In this document: in pieces, positions 26,312-36,737 of the stretch
Layout of the letters: each line of letters opens with the position of its first letter
Numbering within the stretch: the first letter of the stretch is position 1
From: Hevea brasiliensis
Lineage: Eukaryota > Streptophyta > Magnoliopsida > Malpighiales > Euphorbiaceae
DNA: 64,000 nt
NCBI RefSeq assembly: GCF_030052815.1
Contig: NC_079505.1
Span: forward strand, 25,002,843 to 25,066,842
Reading direction: 5' to 3'
Translations under genes and position numbers: made by a program
Notes under the pieces: generated by a model
What the model was told of the DNA's origin: nothing
What the model saw: the letters and a program-made list of their open reading frames with translations, nothing else
Database searches by the model: none

Positions 26312-26716
26312 TGTCGCAAGGGATTTTGCAGTCGCCTGAACGAACCCTCACCGAAGTGGGAAAGAGTGAGGAGTCGCCACTTTAGTTTTGAGGGAAACTA
26401 AAGAAAACCATTTGTGAAGATAAATTGAAATGAAACCACTTCAAGACAGAGATTCTAGGTTCGGGGTTCGTAAACGGATGGGGAAGGTGTTAGGCACCCC
26501 ACCTCGTCCCTTAATAAGGGTAAGTAGATTTAACTTCACATTTTTTATAAATTAGTTAAGAGGGCTTGAATGGAAATGTTAATCCTTTTGACAAAAGGAA
26601 TATTTGATTTTTCACTAATTCGGATTACCCAGATACATAAGTAAATGAGACAACCTTAGTGAGTTACTGTTGCATGTTAGTTTTGTTTGAAGGGCTATTT
26701 TATTAGGATTCAATTT

Positions 26717-27290
26717 TTGAAATTGGATAAGAACTCTCCTCCGATTTCTTTTGAATATTTATTTAAATTTTAGATTGAGAACCGGATAAGAACTCTCCCC
26801 CGATCTCTTTTAATATTTATTTAAATTTTAGATTGAGAACCGGATAAGAACTCTCTTCCGATCTCTTTTTATATTTATTAAAATTTTTAAGCTTGAGAAC
26901 CGAATAAGAACTCTCCTCCGATCTCTTTTTATATTTATTAAAATTTTTAAGCTTGAGAACCAGATAAGAACTCTCCTCCGATCTTTTTTAATATTTATTA
27001 AAATTTTTAAGCTTGAGAACCGGATAAGAACTCTCCTCCGATCTCTTTTAATATTTATTAAAATTTTTAAGCTTGAGAACCGGATAAGAACTCTCCTCCG
27101 ATCTCTTTTAATATTTATTAAAATCATGGTTGAGGATCGGATAAGAACTCTCCTCCGACCTCTTTTAAATTATTTGTTAAAATCATGGTTGAGGATCGGA
27201 TAAGAACTCTCCTCCGACCTCTTTTAAATTATTAAAATTATGGTTGAGGATCGGATAAGAACTCTCCTCCGATCTCTTTAGTATTTAAAT
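26717..27290. repeat. 57-60 bp minisatellite in the Tat LTR
   Basis: There are ten units built around GGATAAGAACTCTCCTCCGA, separated by AT-rich spacer. In the best units, GATCGGA and TCCGATC form 7-bp inverted arms around a 12-base loop. The other LTR has nine units at 42506-43010. Open frames through the array (repeated INIKRDRRRVLIRFSSL) follow from the repeat period and are not genes. Confidence 0.88.
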
Positions 27291-28896
27291 GGTAGTCGGA
27301 TAAGGACTTTTCCGATCTCTTTAAATCTTACCTATCGAGAGAGCCTAAGGCTAAGGGTTCTGACATTCACAGGTGTCGGGGGGTCTGAATAAGACTTCTG
27401 TAACTTATTGGTACCTTAGGACTAGGCAGGGGGTACCAAACCGAATTCTCCGATCTTCCTATGTGGTCGCCTAGTCAATACCTTTTTGATACCCGATCTA
27501 TTCCCTTTATTTATCCAAGGTTTGGTTTCACTCTGTATTATGACGTCTTGCCCAATAATCTATTGAGTTATTCTAGTGATTCGGCTTCACCATTTTCCTG
27601 GCTTATCATTTAGACCTTTCATTATTTCAAAGGAACTCTTAAGTTGCCGTTACCTACATTTTATCCAACCACTTATACATTACTCGGGACGAGATGACTT
27701 GCGTTCAGAAATAACAAAGATTAACAAAAGCATGGATTGGCTGACAAGGACATAAATTAGAGGATAACCTTTCTTTGTATTTTTTAGCGTGATATGAACT
27801 TAGAGAAAATAACATGCATAAAAAGAACAAAGGAAATACGTAAAACAAGAACTTAATAAAATGGCAATATGAACACTGACCTGTAGGGAGCCGAATCTAT
27901 TGAACTAATTACAGAATCACAAAACGTAATAAGATTGCAGGTTGATAGCCGGGTGACTAAGGTTCGCCGTGAAACAAAGAGTGCTTTACTAAAATGCAAT
28001 CGAGTCAGAATAATACCCGAGTTTAAATGAGATTGAGTGTGGACGATGGAAGTGGAAATGTGAGCGCTACGGGAGAATGAACGAGCTGAAAATGGAGAGT
28101 TTCAGTGTTCAAAATCCTTTTTAAGAAAGCACTTCAGAAAACTGGTTTCAAAAGTTCTTCTTATGAAAAGCTTCAAAATAGCAGAGTAACGATCTGAATT
28201 AAATTTCAGAGTTCTTCCGCTATAGTAACTACCTCCTTTTTTTGTGTCCTTTTGAATAGTTTTTCATGCAGGTATTTATAGGAACTGGGTGCTCCCCGTA
28301 AAGGGTCAGGATCTATTTTGAGGGAGATGGAGGGTCAAGATTTCAAAGGACATAATTCGAGGCTCAAGAATTAAAGAGAATCAGATTAGACGGCCAAGAT
28401 CCCCTTCAGAATATTTGTCCTTTTCCTCTTCTAATCTGACGGTCCCAAATTCTCTTGTCCGGGGCGATCCAAGGGCTAGGAGTGAAAGGCGCCGGTCTTG
28501 TCGTCTTCTTCTTTGATCCAATGGCCCCGAGCTCGTCCTTACAAGTCGGATCAACGGTGGAGATTGGAAGGTACAGCGCTGTCATGACATATTCTGGCAC
28601 CTGTCAGTAATGCGGGCGATTCTGGGGTGTGCGGTTGAGATTTCACCTGCAACGCTTTAACTACCTCGGCTCTGATTATGACGACAGCGGTAGGCGCCTT
28701 ATTCGCTTTGTTTTCTGCTCTCTCTCCTCCTTTCCAATCTTCATGATCATTTTCCGATCTTTTATACTGGCCTTCTCTCTTCCGATCTCTATTATTCCGG
28801 TCCTCCCATTAATCAGGTCCGGTCTGGTCAAAGCATTAATTTACCTCGATTCCCAAAACGTCCGCTTAGGACTACATATCTCAAATTGAGGGGCGG

Positions 28897-29250
28897 ATGA
28901 AGTTCTATGAGGACAAGCTGGCCAAACAGTCTCGTGTTCTGGCCGAGCGAGACCGTGTTCTCGAGGGAGTTCAGGCGCTCCGAGCTGATGAGGCTGCTCA
29001 ACTCGCTCATCTTACTGAGGAGCTCAAAGCGAAAGAAGAAGAAATGGTGACCGTAGTGGCCGGTGCTTATGTGAACGCTCACAGAGATCTCCTGGCTGAG
29101 CTCAAGAAGCGTTATCCCGAGGAGGACTTCACCTGGATGGCAGACCTGGCTCCCAAGGGTGAGGGTGAGGATAGTGAGGAGGAGGCTGAGGGTGAGAGAG
29201 GGGATGGGCAAAATGTAGATCAGGCTGGGGGTGATCCTCCAGCTGAATGA
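28897..29250 (+). CDS. Antisense LTR ORF, acidic coiled-coil protein
   Basis: The ORF has 117 codons from ATG to TGA and runs opposite to the retrotransposon. The first ~60 residues are heptad-like and rich in E, K, R, L and A (DKLAKQSRVLAERDRVLEG, EELKAKEEEMV), a likely coiled coil. The middle reads YVNAHRDLLAELKKRYPEED, and the tail is very acidic (GEGEDSEEEAEGERGDG). No catalytic motif, signal peptide or membrane segment is visible. Base composition is GC-richer than the LTR around it. A TAG stop lies 27 bp upstream in frame, and CTTAG there could also serve as a splice acceptor, so this may be a captured 3' exon. The function is unknown. Tat-lineage elements are known to carry extra, sometimes antisense, ORFs. 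Expression is not shown by the sequence. Confidence 0.5.
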   Translation: MKFYEDKLAKQSRVLAERDRVLEGVQALRADEAAQLAHLTEELKAKEEEMVTVVAGAYVNAHRDLLAELKKRYPEEDFTWMADLAPKGEGEDSEEEAEGERGDGQNVDQAGGDPPAE

Positions 29251-29925
29251 TTTGTACAAATTCTGCAATGAAATGAAATGAAATGCCTCTTTTGTTCAGT
29301 GAATGGTTGTGATCCGAAAATCTCTAAATTACTTAAGCACTTGATTGTCTGAGTATATCGAAGCAACTGAAAGTGATTATTAACCTAAGTGTGAGAGATC
29401 GGAAAACACAATGAGCATGAGATCGGTAGGGAACCAATGCTAAACGGGACTTGATTAAAATTGGAGATTTGGCAAACCCACTTAAGATCGAGATCATCAT
29501 TACACCGGATTGGAATCTTAACTTGATTATTCCTAAACTTTAAATGAGAGATCGGTAATAAGACCGGTGACATAAAGATCTAGTGTCGTTCAATTTTGTT
29601 TGACAAGAGAGATCAGGAATGTACTTGACTGGTCAGGAGATTCGACAATTGGTTTGAGAGGTCGGTGAGTGATTTAATAGACCGGTAAGGCTTTAACTGA
29701 TATGAGGACTTAGCATTGATTCAATTCCTTGTGAGGAGAGATCGGAAATGTGGTTTTCTAGCAAAGAGAGATAGGAAATGTAATTGGCTGTCAAAGGGAG
29801 ACTTAGTGCTGGGGATCGGTTTCAAAGTTTATTGATTCTGGGGATCGGTTTCAAAGTTTATTGATTCTAGGGATCAGTTTCAAAGTTTATTGATTCTGGG
29901 GATCAGCCAAAATATGGTGTCGACA

Positions 29926-29940
29926 GCTGCCCCTCTTTAC
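29926..29940 (-). other. Polypurine tract of the Tat element
   Basis: On the minus strand GTAAAGAGGGGCAGC immediately precedes the 3' LTR start TGTCGACACC. Confidence 0.8.
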
Positions 29941-30060
29941 GTAATTTCTATTAAAGGGAAAATTTTTCCCGTGTCGGAATTATGTAAAGATTCAGACCCA
30001 TATTTTGGATGATTAAGTGTTCAAAGTTGGGGAACTAAAGCATACCTAAGTTAGTGACCT

Positions 30061-30939
30061 AGAGATTGATAACAGGAGTTAAAATACTAGAAAATTAAAA
30101 TCAACTTGGATCAAGGAACCAGAGGTTGATAACAGGAAATTTAAATTGCATGAAATTAAAATCAACTTAGATCAAGGAACCAGAGGTTGATAACAGGAAA
30201 TTTAAATTGCATGAAATTAAAATCAACTTAGATCAAGGAACCAGAGGTCGATAACGGGAAATTTAAATTGCATGAAATTAAAATCAACTTAGATCAAGGA
30301 ACCAGAGGTCGATAACGGGAAATTTAAATTGCATGAAATTAAAATCAACTTAGATCAAGGAACCAAAGGTCGATAACGGGAAATTTAAATTGCATGAAAT
30401 TAAAATCAACTTAGATCAAGGAACCAGAGGTTGATAGCAGGAAATTTAAATTGCATGAAATTAAAATCAACTTAGATCAAGGAACCAGAGGTCGATAACG
30501 GGAAATTTAAATTGCATGAAATTAAAATCAACTTAGATCAAGGAACCAGAGGTCGATAACGGGAAATTTAAATTGCATGAAATTAAAATCAACTTAGATC
30601 AAGGAACCAGAGGTCGATAATGGGAAATTTAAATTGCATGAAATTAAAATCAACTTAGATCAAGGAACCAGAGGTCGATAACGGGAAATTTAAATTGCAT
30701 GAAATTAAAATCAACTTAGATCAAGGAACCAGAGGTCGATAACAGGAAATTTAAATTGCATGAAATTAAAATCAACTTAGATCAAGGAACCAGAGGTCGA
30801 TAACAGGAAATTTAAATTGCATGAAATTAAAATCAACTTAGATCAAGGAACCAGAGGTTGATAACGGGGAATTTAAATTGCATGAAATTAAAATCAACTT
30901 AGATCAAGGAACCAGAGGTTGATAATAGGAAATTTAAAT
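30061..30939 (-). repeat. 61-bp tandem array in the Tat 3' untranslated region
   Basis: About 14.5 units. The first is divergent and 60 bp, the next 13 are 61 bp and almost identical, and the last is cut. Key words are 'gaaattaaaatcaactta', 'gatcaaggaacc' and 'agaggtcgataac'. Units differ mainly at a few C/T and A/G sites. It lies between the polypurine tract and the pol stop, a position known in Tat/Ogre elements for variable tandem repeats that can seed satellite DNA. It encodes nothing. Confidence 0.92.
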
Positions 30940-31110
30940 GCACTTACAAAGCAAGCCTAATCCGGACATAAGAAGTTCTTCCCCGATGAAGTGTACTTAA
31001 CAGAATCTCGAAGGCCAATGATTAATGGAGGACGAGTTGCATGGCTTGACCTATGACCTCATTTCTTCAAATGCCCCTTTTATGTTTTTTTTTTTTTTTT
31101 TTTTTTTTTC
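30940..31110. other. Spacer with 25-nt poly(T) run
   Basis: Unique sequence between the array and the hairpin cluster. It ends in an uninterrupted T tract at 31085-31109 (poly(A) in the sense of the element). No coding signal is seen. Confidence 0.6.
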
Positions 31111-31801
31111 CGAAAAGCGCCGTTGCGGGTTTTCACTTCCCCTTTGTCTATATGACTAGAAGCGCCCTTCCGGGTTTTCACCTCTAGTTTTTTTTTTTTG
31201 GATGCCCTTTCGGGTTTTCACCCCTATTTTCTTTTCTTTTTGTGTACCCTTTTCCTGGTCATTCCCTGCAAACCTCATAGTAAAGTACGTGAGGTTATCA
31301 ATTGTTAAAACCTAATCTTATGGCAAAAAATTTTAACTGATTAATAGCGCATTAAATAACAAGAAGGATAGTATTAAAGAGTGAGTAGACAGGAAAAATA
31401 AATGCAGAGGGAATAAAGTATAACTTTATTACGGTTTTAGGAAAAACAAGGATAGGGTTTCAAAGAAAAAGGGTATAAGGATAGATCTCACATATTCCTT
31501 ATGGTTGGCTTTGAAGTCTCTTAACTGCCATTATTTCAAGTTCTCTGAAGCCTCATGTCGTGGCGATTTCCTCTTCATCCCCAGTTTCATGCCCCATTCC
31601 TTATTTCTCTCTTTTTGTTCTTGGGATGCCCTTTCGGGTTTTCACCCCTAGCCTCCCTTTTTTTTTTTTTTTAGGGCTCGCTCTTTCAGGACGCCCTTTC
31701 GGGTTTTCATCCTTCACTCATTTTACAGAAAGCGCCCCTTCGGGGTTTTCGCCTTCTTTCACACATTTTGCTAGGAGCGCCCTTTCGGGTTTTCACTCCT
31801 A
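31111..31801 (-). repeat. Cluster of seven related stem-loop motifs in the Tat 3' UTR
   Basis: A core close to GCCCTTTCGGGTTTTCA (+ strand) recurs near 31119, 31162, 31203, 31627, 31692, 31732 and 31778. CCC pairs with GGG in the core. The flanks differ from copy to copy but pair with each other: CTAGA/TCTAG, GGG/CCC, AGGA/TCCT, GAAAGCG/CGCCTTC (one mismatch) and TAGGAG/CTCCTA. The copies lie between the pol stop and the 61-bp array. About 310 bp of unique sequence (31250-31560) separates copies three and four. Confidence 0.75.
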
Positions 31802-31826
31802 CCCTACCTCTTTCCTTTTTTTTTTT

Positions 31827-34800
31827 TTAGGCATAGTATCTCTTGACGGTGTCAGCATTCACGGGTCTTGGGAATTCTTCACCGTCCATGTGGGTCAAGA
31901 TCAAGGCTCCTCCAGAAAATGCCTTTTTAACCACATAGGGTCCCTCGTAGGTTGTTGACCATTTGCCTCGGGGATCGTTCTGATTTGGCAGCGCTTTCTT
32001 CAGAACTAGGTCCCCGGGTTGGAATTCGCGTGGGCGAACGCTTTTGTCAAATGCCCTAGCCATTCTCCTCCGGTATAATTGCCCATGACATGCTGCTGTT
32101 AACCTTTTCTCATCCAGCAAGTTTAACTGATCCAACCTTGACTGGATCCATTCTGACTCATCAATCCCCGATTCCTTCAGAATCCTTAGGGAAGGAATTT
32201 CAACTTCAATAGGTAATACCGCTTCCATCCCGTAAACCAGTGAGTATGGAGTTGCCCCAGTTGAGGTTCTTACAGAAGTCCGGTATGTGTGAAGAGCGTA
32301 GGGAAGCATATCATGCCAATCCCTATATGTGACTGTCATTTTCCGGATTATCCTCTTGAGATTTTTGTTTGCAGCTTCCACCGCTCCATTCATCTGGGGA
32401 CGGTATGGGGAGGAATTGAGATGTCGGATTTTGTATTGATCACACAATTTTTGAATCTTTAGACCATTGAGATTCTTGGCGTTGTCAGTGACGATTTCAT
32501 TGGGGAGACCATGCCGGCAGATGATATTGTTTCTGAGGAATTTGAGAAACGTGTTCTGTGTAATATGGGCATATGACGTGGCTTCGACCCATTTAGAAAA
32601 ATAGTCGATTGCTACCAGGATAAACCTGTGCCCATTGGATGCCTTAGGGTTGATGGGACCAATCACATCGATGCCCCACATTGCGAAAGGCCACGGTGAG
32701 ACGAGGTTGAACAACTTGTGAGGTGGCACATTTATCGGATCCGCATAAATCTGACACTTATGGCACTTTCGGAAATACTCGATGCAATCCTTTTCCATTG
32801 TAGCCCAAAAATACCCACGTCGCATGATTTGCTTAGCCATCATGTGCCCATTGGCATGGGTTGCACAATTTCCCTCATGAGTCTCAAAAAGGATTTTCTT
32901 CGCCTCTTTTGCATCCACACATCTCAACAATTCGCCGTTGGAGCTCCTCTTGTATAGGGTTTCTCCACTGGGGAAGTATCCCAATGCTAGTCTCCGAATC
33001 ATCCTCTTTTCGTTTTTGCTCGCCCCCGAAGGGAATCCTCTGGTTTTGCAGTAAAACAAGATGTCATGGTACCAAGGTTTACCATCGGGTTCTCCTTCAA
33101 TCATGAAGCAATAAGCTGGCTCATTCCTTGCCTTAATCTTCAATATCTGAGTCATCTGCCCTTCTTCGATTTGAGCCATAACAGCTAGAGTAGCTAAGGC
33201 ATCAGCAAACTGATTCTTGTCTCTACTAAGATGAGTGAAAGAGATTTCTTCGAATTTCTTAATCAGCTTCAGTAAGTACTTTTGATATGGGATCAGCTTC
33301 GGATCCTTAGTTTGCCATTCTCCCTTGACCTGATAAATAATCAGGGCTGAGTCTCTGTATACCTCCAACTTCCTGATTTTCATTTCGATGGCGACCTGTA
33401 GACCCATCACACAAGCTTCATATTCCGCGACGTTGTTGGTGCAGTCAAATCTCAACTTGATAGCTATCGGAAAATGTTTCCCATCCGGGGATATCAATAC
33501 AGCTCCAATTCCATTACCGGACAAATTGATAGCTCCGTCGAAATACATTTCCCATACATCGGTTGGCCCCTCTTCTTCGCAGTCTACTTCATTAATATGC
33601 TCATCAGGGAACTCAAAATCCAGAGCTTCATAATCCTGGATAGGATTTTCTGCTAGGAGGTCAGCGATCACGCTACCTTTCACCGCCTTCCGGGTCATAT
33701 AGACTATGTCATATTGGGAGAGTATAACCTGCCACTTGGCTATCCTACCTGGCACGAATGGGCTTTCGAATACATATTTGATAGGATCCATCCTGGAGAT
33801 GAGCCATGTCTTGTGATTCAACATGTAGTGTTTGAGGCGATTTGCCGTCCAGGCTAATGCGTAGCAAGTTTTCTCTAGGAAAGAGTACCTCGACTGGCAA
33901 TCATTGAACTTTTTGCTCAGATAATAAATAGCCCTCTCTTTTTGGCCAGTATCATCATGTTGTCCCAAAACACATCCCATCGAGTTCTGTTGGACTGCCA
34001 TATACAGGATCAAAGGCCTCCCCGCCACGGGTGGAACCAATACTGGTGGGTTGGACAAGTACTGCTTGATTTTCTCGAAAGCCTCTTGGCAAACTGAATT
34101 CCATTGGGTTGAATTGTTCTTCCGGAGTAGTCTGAAAATAGGCTCGGCCTTGGCAGTGAGATTAGAAATAAATCTCGATATGTAGTTCAACTTTCCCAGA
34201 AAACTGCGCACCTCCCTTTCTGTTTTTGGGGATGGCATTTCTTGAATAGCTCGAACTTTGTCTGGATCAACTTCTATTCCCCTCTCGCTTACTATGAATC
34301 CCAACAACTTTCCAGATCTGGCTCCGAATATGCATTTGGCAGGGTTCAGTTTCAGCTGGTATTTCCTGAGCCTTTCGAATACCCTTCTCATCACCTGTAC
34401 GTGGCTCTCTTCCCCCTTTGATTTAATGATCATATCATCCACATACACTTCCACCTCTTTATGCATCATATCGTGGAATAATGTGACCATAGCGCGTTGG
34501 TAAGTGGCGCCAGCATTCTTTAATCCGAAAGGCATGACCCGATAGCAAAATACTCCCCATTGAGTGATAAAAGCTGTCTTCTCTTTGTCTTCCCCATCCA
34601 TTGGGATTTGATTGTACCCCGATGCCCCATCAATACACGAACACCTACCTAATCCCGCAGCATTGTCTACTAACACATCAATGTGGGGGAGAGGGAAATC
34701 ATCTTTCAAGCTTGCTTTATTGAGATCCCTGTAATCGACGCACACCCTAACTCTCCCGTCCTTCTTCATTACCGGGACAACGTTAGCTATCCATTGGGGA

Positions 34801-35256
34801 TATTTGACTACTTCCAGGAACCCAGCGTCATACTGTTTCTTGACCTCATCCCTAACTTTGAGCAGTGTGTCAGGATTCATTCTTCTTAGTTTCTGCTTCA
34901 CCGGGATCGTTCCTGGAATTAGGGGAATTTTGTGCGTCACTATCTGGGGGTCCAGACCAACCATATCATCATAGCTCCAGGAAAATACGTCCAAGAATTC
35001 TCTGAGCAAACTGATCATATCTCCCAATTCCTCACTCTCCACAACCTTAAGTTCCCTTTTCACTTCTTCCGTGCCTAAGTTTATGGTGCGTGTTTCATCG
35101 CCACAAGGCACTAGGGAAGGTTCATTCCTTTCATCGCTTTCTTCTGTGAGCTCTTCCTCAGAATCACTTGAAGTAATGGCAGTTACGGGGATTTCAAAAT
35201 TAACCAAAGGAATTTCTGAATCTACAGGATTATTAGGTGTTAATTGATGAATGGTC
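31827..35256 (-). CDS. Tat pol: RT, RNase H, archaeal-type RNase H, integrase
   Basis: Open for 1126 codons from Met at 35207, plus in-frame codons back to the predicted splice acceptor at 35256. Residues below count from that Met. RT spans about 100-300, with CVDYRDLNK and YVDD at 255-258. The first RNase H (about 390-520) is degenerate: where the first Asp is expected the reading is LYMAVQQN. The second RNase H (about 552-675) looks functional, with Asp557 in MYFDG, Glu595, Asp619 and Asp669. Integrase has an H-H-C-C finger (His777 to Cys818) and the D-D-E triad Asp847, Asp908, Glu944. The enzyme copies element RNA and integrates the cDNA. The stop lies just before the hairpin cluster. No internal stop or frameshift is seen. 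Confidence 0.93.
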
Positions 35257-35442
35257 CTGGATGAATGAAAATAGAATATATTATAAGGATGGAATTCAAA
35301 TGGAAAGAAAAAAAAGAGAATTGGATTTAAAATGCGCTATTAATTCATTAATATTTATGCCATAAGAAAAAGGTCCATTTACAGTATTACACTTGTCACT
35401 ATGGACAAAATGATCAAGTGTAGATAACCAAAGGTACTTTAC
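35257..35442 (-). other. Predicted intron between protease and RT
   Basis: Pro and pol share a frame but are separated by stops. On the minus strand the donor GA|GTAAAG overlaps the protease TAA stop. The acceptor is TTCATTCATCCAG|GACC after a T-rich tract. Removing these 186 bp joins NFE to TIHQLTPNNPVDSEIPLVNF with no stop. An intron at this place is known in Ogre elements. Confidence 0.7.
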
Positions 35443-36737
35443 TCGAAATTGAGTACAGGGATGTCCTCTGCTGTCCAGTTGCCCAGTTCTTGCCCCTCAG
35501 CTATTGGCGAGACCAGAGCTTCATACAAGGAATCCAGGTGGATGACATCGATGGATGGTTCATCAGGTGATTCTTCCACATCTGCCGGATTTTCAATGAC
35601 CGGTTTAGTGAAGATCTCCATGATTCTCGGGACTACCTTCCTTTTTCCCATTTTCTGGTCAAACCTTTGATCTCGAAGCATTTTCCTCATCCAGAATCGC
35701 CCATCCATAAGGGCATCTTCCTCATAACCCAAACCACAGCGGCCTACCTTCTGGATAGCCGATATAGGTTCAACGATTCCTTGCAATGCGGTGCCTAAGC
35801 CCTTGCCCTCTTCGTACCCATTTCTTGACATCACTTTGGCTACCATAGCCATAGCCCCTTCATTTCTGGTGTCTTGTAATTCGAGGGCCTGGAAAGAACT
35901 TTCCAACGACTCCTCAGCAGCTTCCACGTAAGGAAGTGATTGTGGCTTGGTGACTAATATGGCTTCTTCCCCTCTTACCGTGATGATTTTGCCGTCCATG
36001 ATGTACTTTATTTTCTGATGCAAAGTTGAAGGAACAACATTTGCGGAATGGATCCACGGCCTCCCCAGCAACATAGTGTAGGCCGGTTCAATATTCATCA
36101 CTTGGAATGTAACGTTGAAGGTACATGCGCCAATTTGAAGTGGCAAGTCAATGTCCCCCAGGACTTCTCTTCTTGTACCGTCAAAGGCTCTTACCACCAT
36201 AGCACTTTGACGTATATTTGTTTGGTCAACTGGCAACCTAGCCAAGGTAGCACTAGGCAGTACATTGAGAGCTGATATGTTATCAATAAGTACCTTGGCT
36301 ACTATGCAACCCTTACATTTCACTGTCACATGCAGAGCTTTAGTGTGCCTTAAACCCGCAGGGTCTATCTCGTCTTCCGAGAAAGTAACAAAACTGGATG
36401 CCTGGATTTGTCCCACTATCTTCTCAAACTGCCCCGGTGTGATGTCGGGGTTTACAAAGGCCTGATCCAGGATTCTCTGCAAGGCTTGTCGGTGCACTTC
36501 CGAACTCAGGATTAGCGATAACAGTGAAATTTGGGCAGGTGTCTTTCTCAACTGCTCCACCACATCGTACTCACTCTGTTTCATTATTTGGAGCAACAGC
36601 TCTTCCTCTTCTTTAGGTCCGGCAGGCTCTACTTCCTCCGTCTTCTCAACCTCCTCTTCTATATTCTTTAGTGACTCTCCCATTTTTACTTTCCCTTTCC
36701 TCTTTTCTTTCTCTTCGTTCCCGTAACACCTCCCACT
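35443..36737 (-). CDS. Tat protease region with G-patch domain
   Basis: Open from just after the TGA at 36740-36738. The first Met is at 36683 (MGESLKNIEEE). An acidic N-terminal region comes first, then the aspartic protease with ILIDNISALNVLP near residue 140. The family consensus is DNGSALN, so the glycine next to the catalytic Asp is Ile here. The flap-side motif is FNVTFQVMNIEPAYTMLLGRPWIH. Near residue 285 a G-patch follows (NGYEEGKGLGTALQGIVEPI, CGLGYEED), a glycine-rich RNA-binding type module also found after protease in betaretroviruses. The product would cleave the polyprotein. Activity is doubtful given the altered active site. Splicing at 35443 would fuse it to pol. Confidence 0.85.

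Larger units (their letters stand above)
26312..29925 (-). repeat. 3' LTR of the Tat element
   Basis: On the + strand it runs from TGTCGCAAGG to GGTGTCGACA, 3614 bp. It contains ten full 57-60 bp minisatellite units, an antisense ORF at 28897-29250, several GATCGG-type motifs between 29380 and 29910, and three copies of a 29-bp repeat at 29811-29897. It keeps a segment of about 425 bp near 28063-28488 that the 5' LTR has lost. Confidence 0.92.

Noticed and set aside
26828..27127. Repetitive minus-strand frames through the LTR minisatellite (also 42618-42857)
   Set aside because: The 60-bp period is a multiple of three, so open frames arise automatically.
30061..30939. Regular repeats that could suggest a CRISPR-like array
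   Set aside because: Units are directly adjacent with no unique spacers, and the setting is a plant retrotransposon.
33388..33656. + strand frames inside the Tat pol region
   Set aside because: They are shadows opposite an intact 1126-codon polyprotein with all catalytic motifs.
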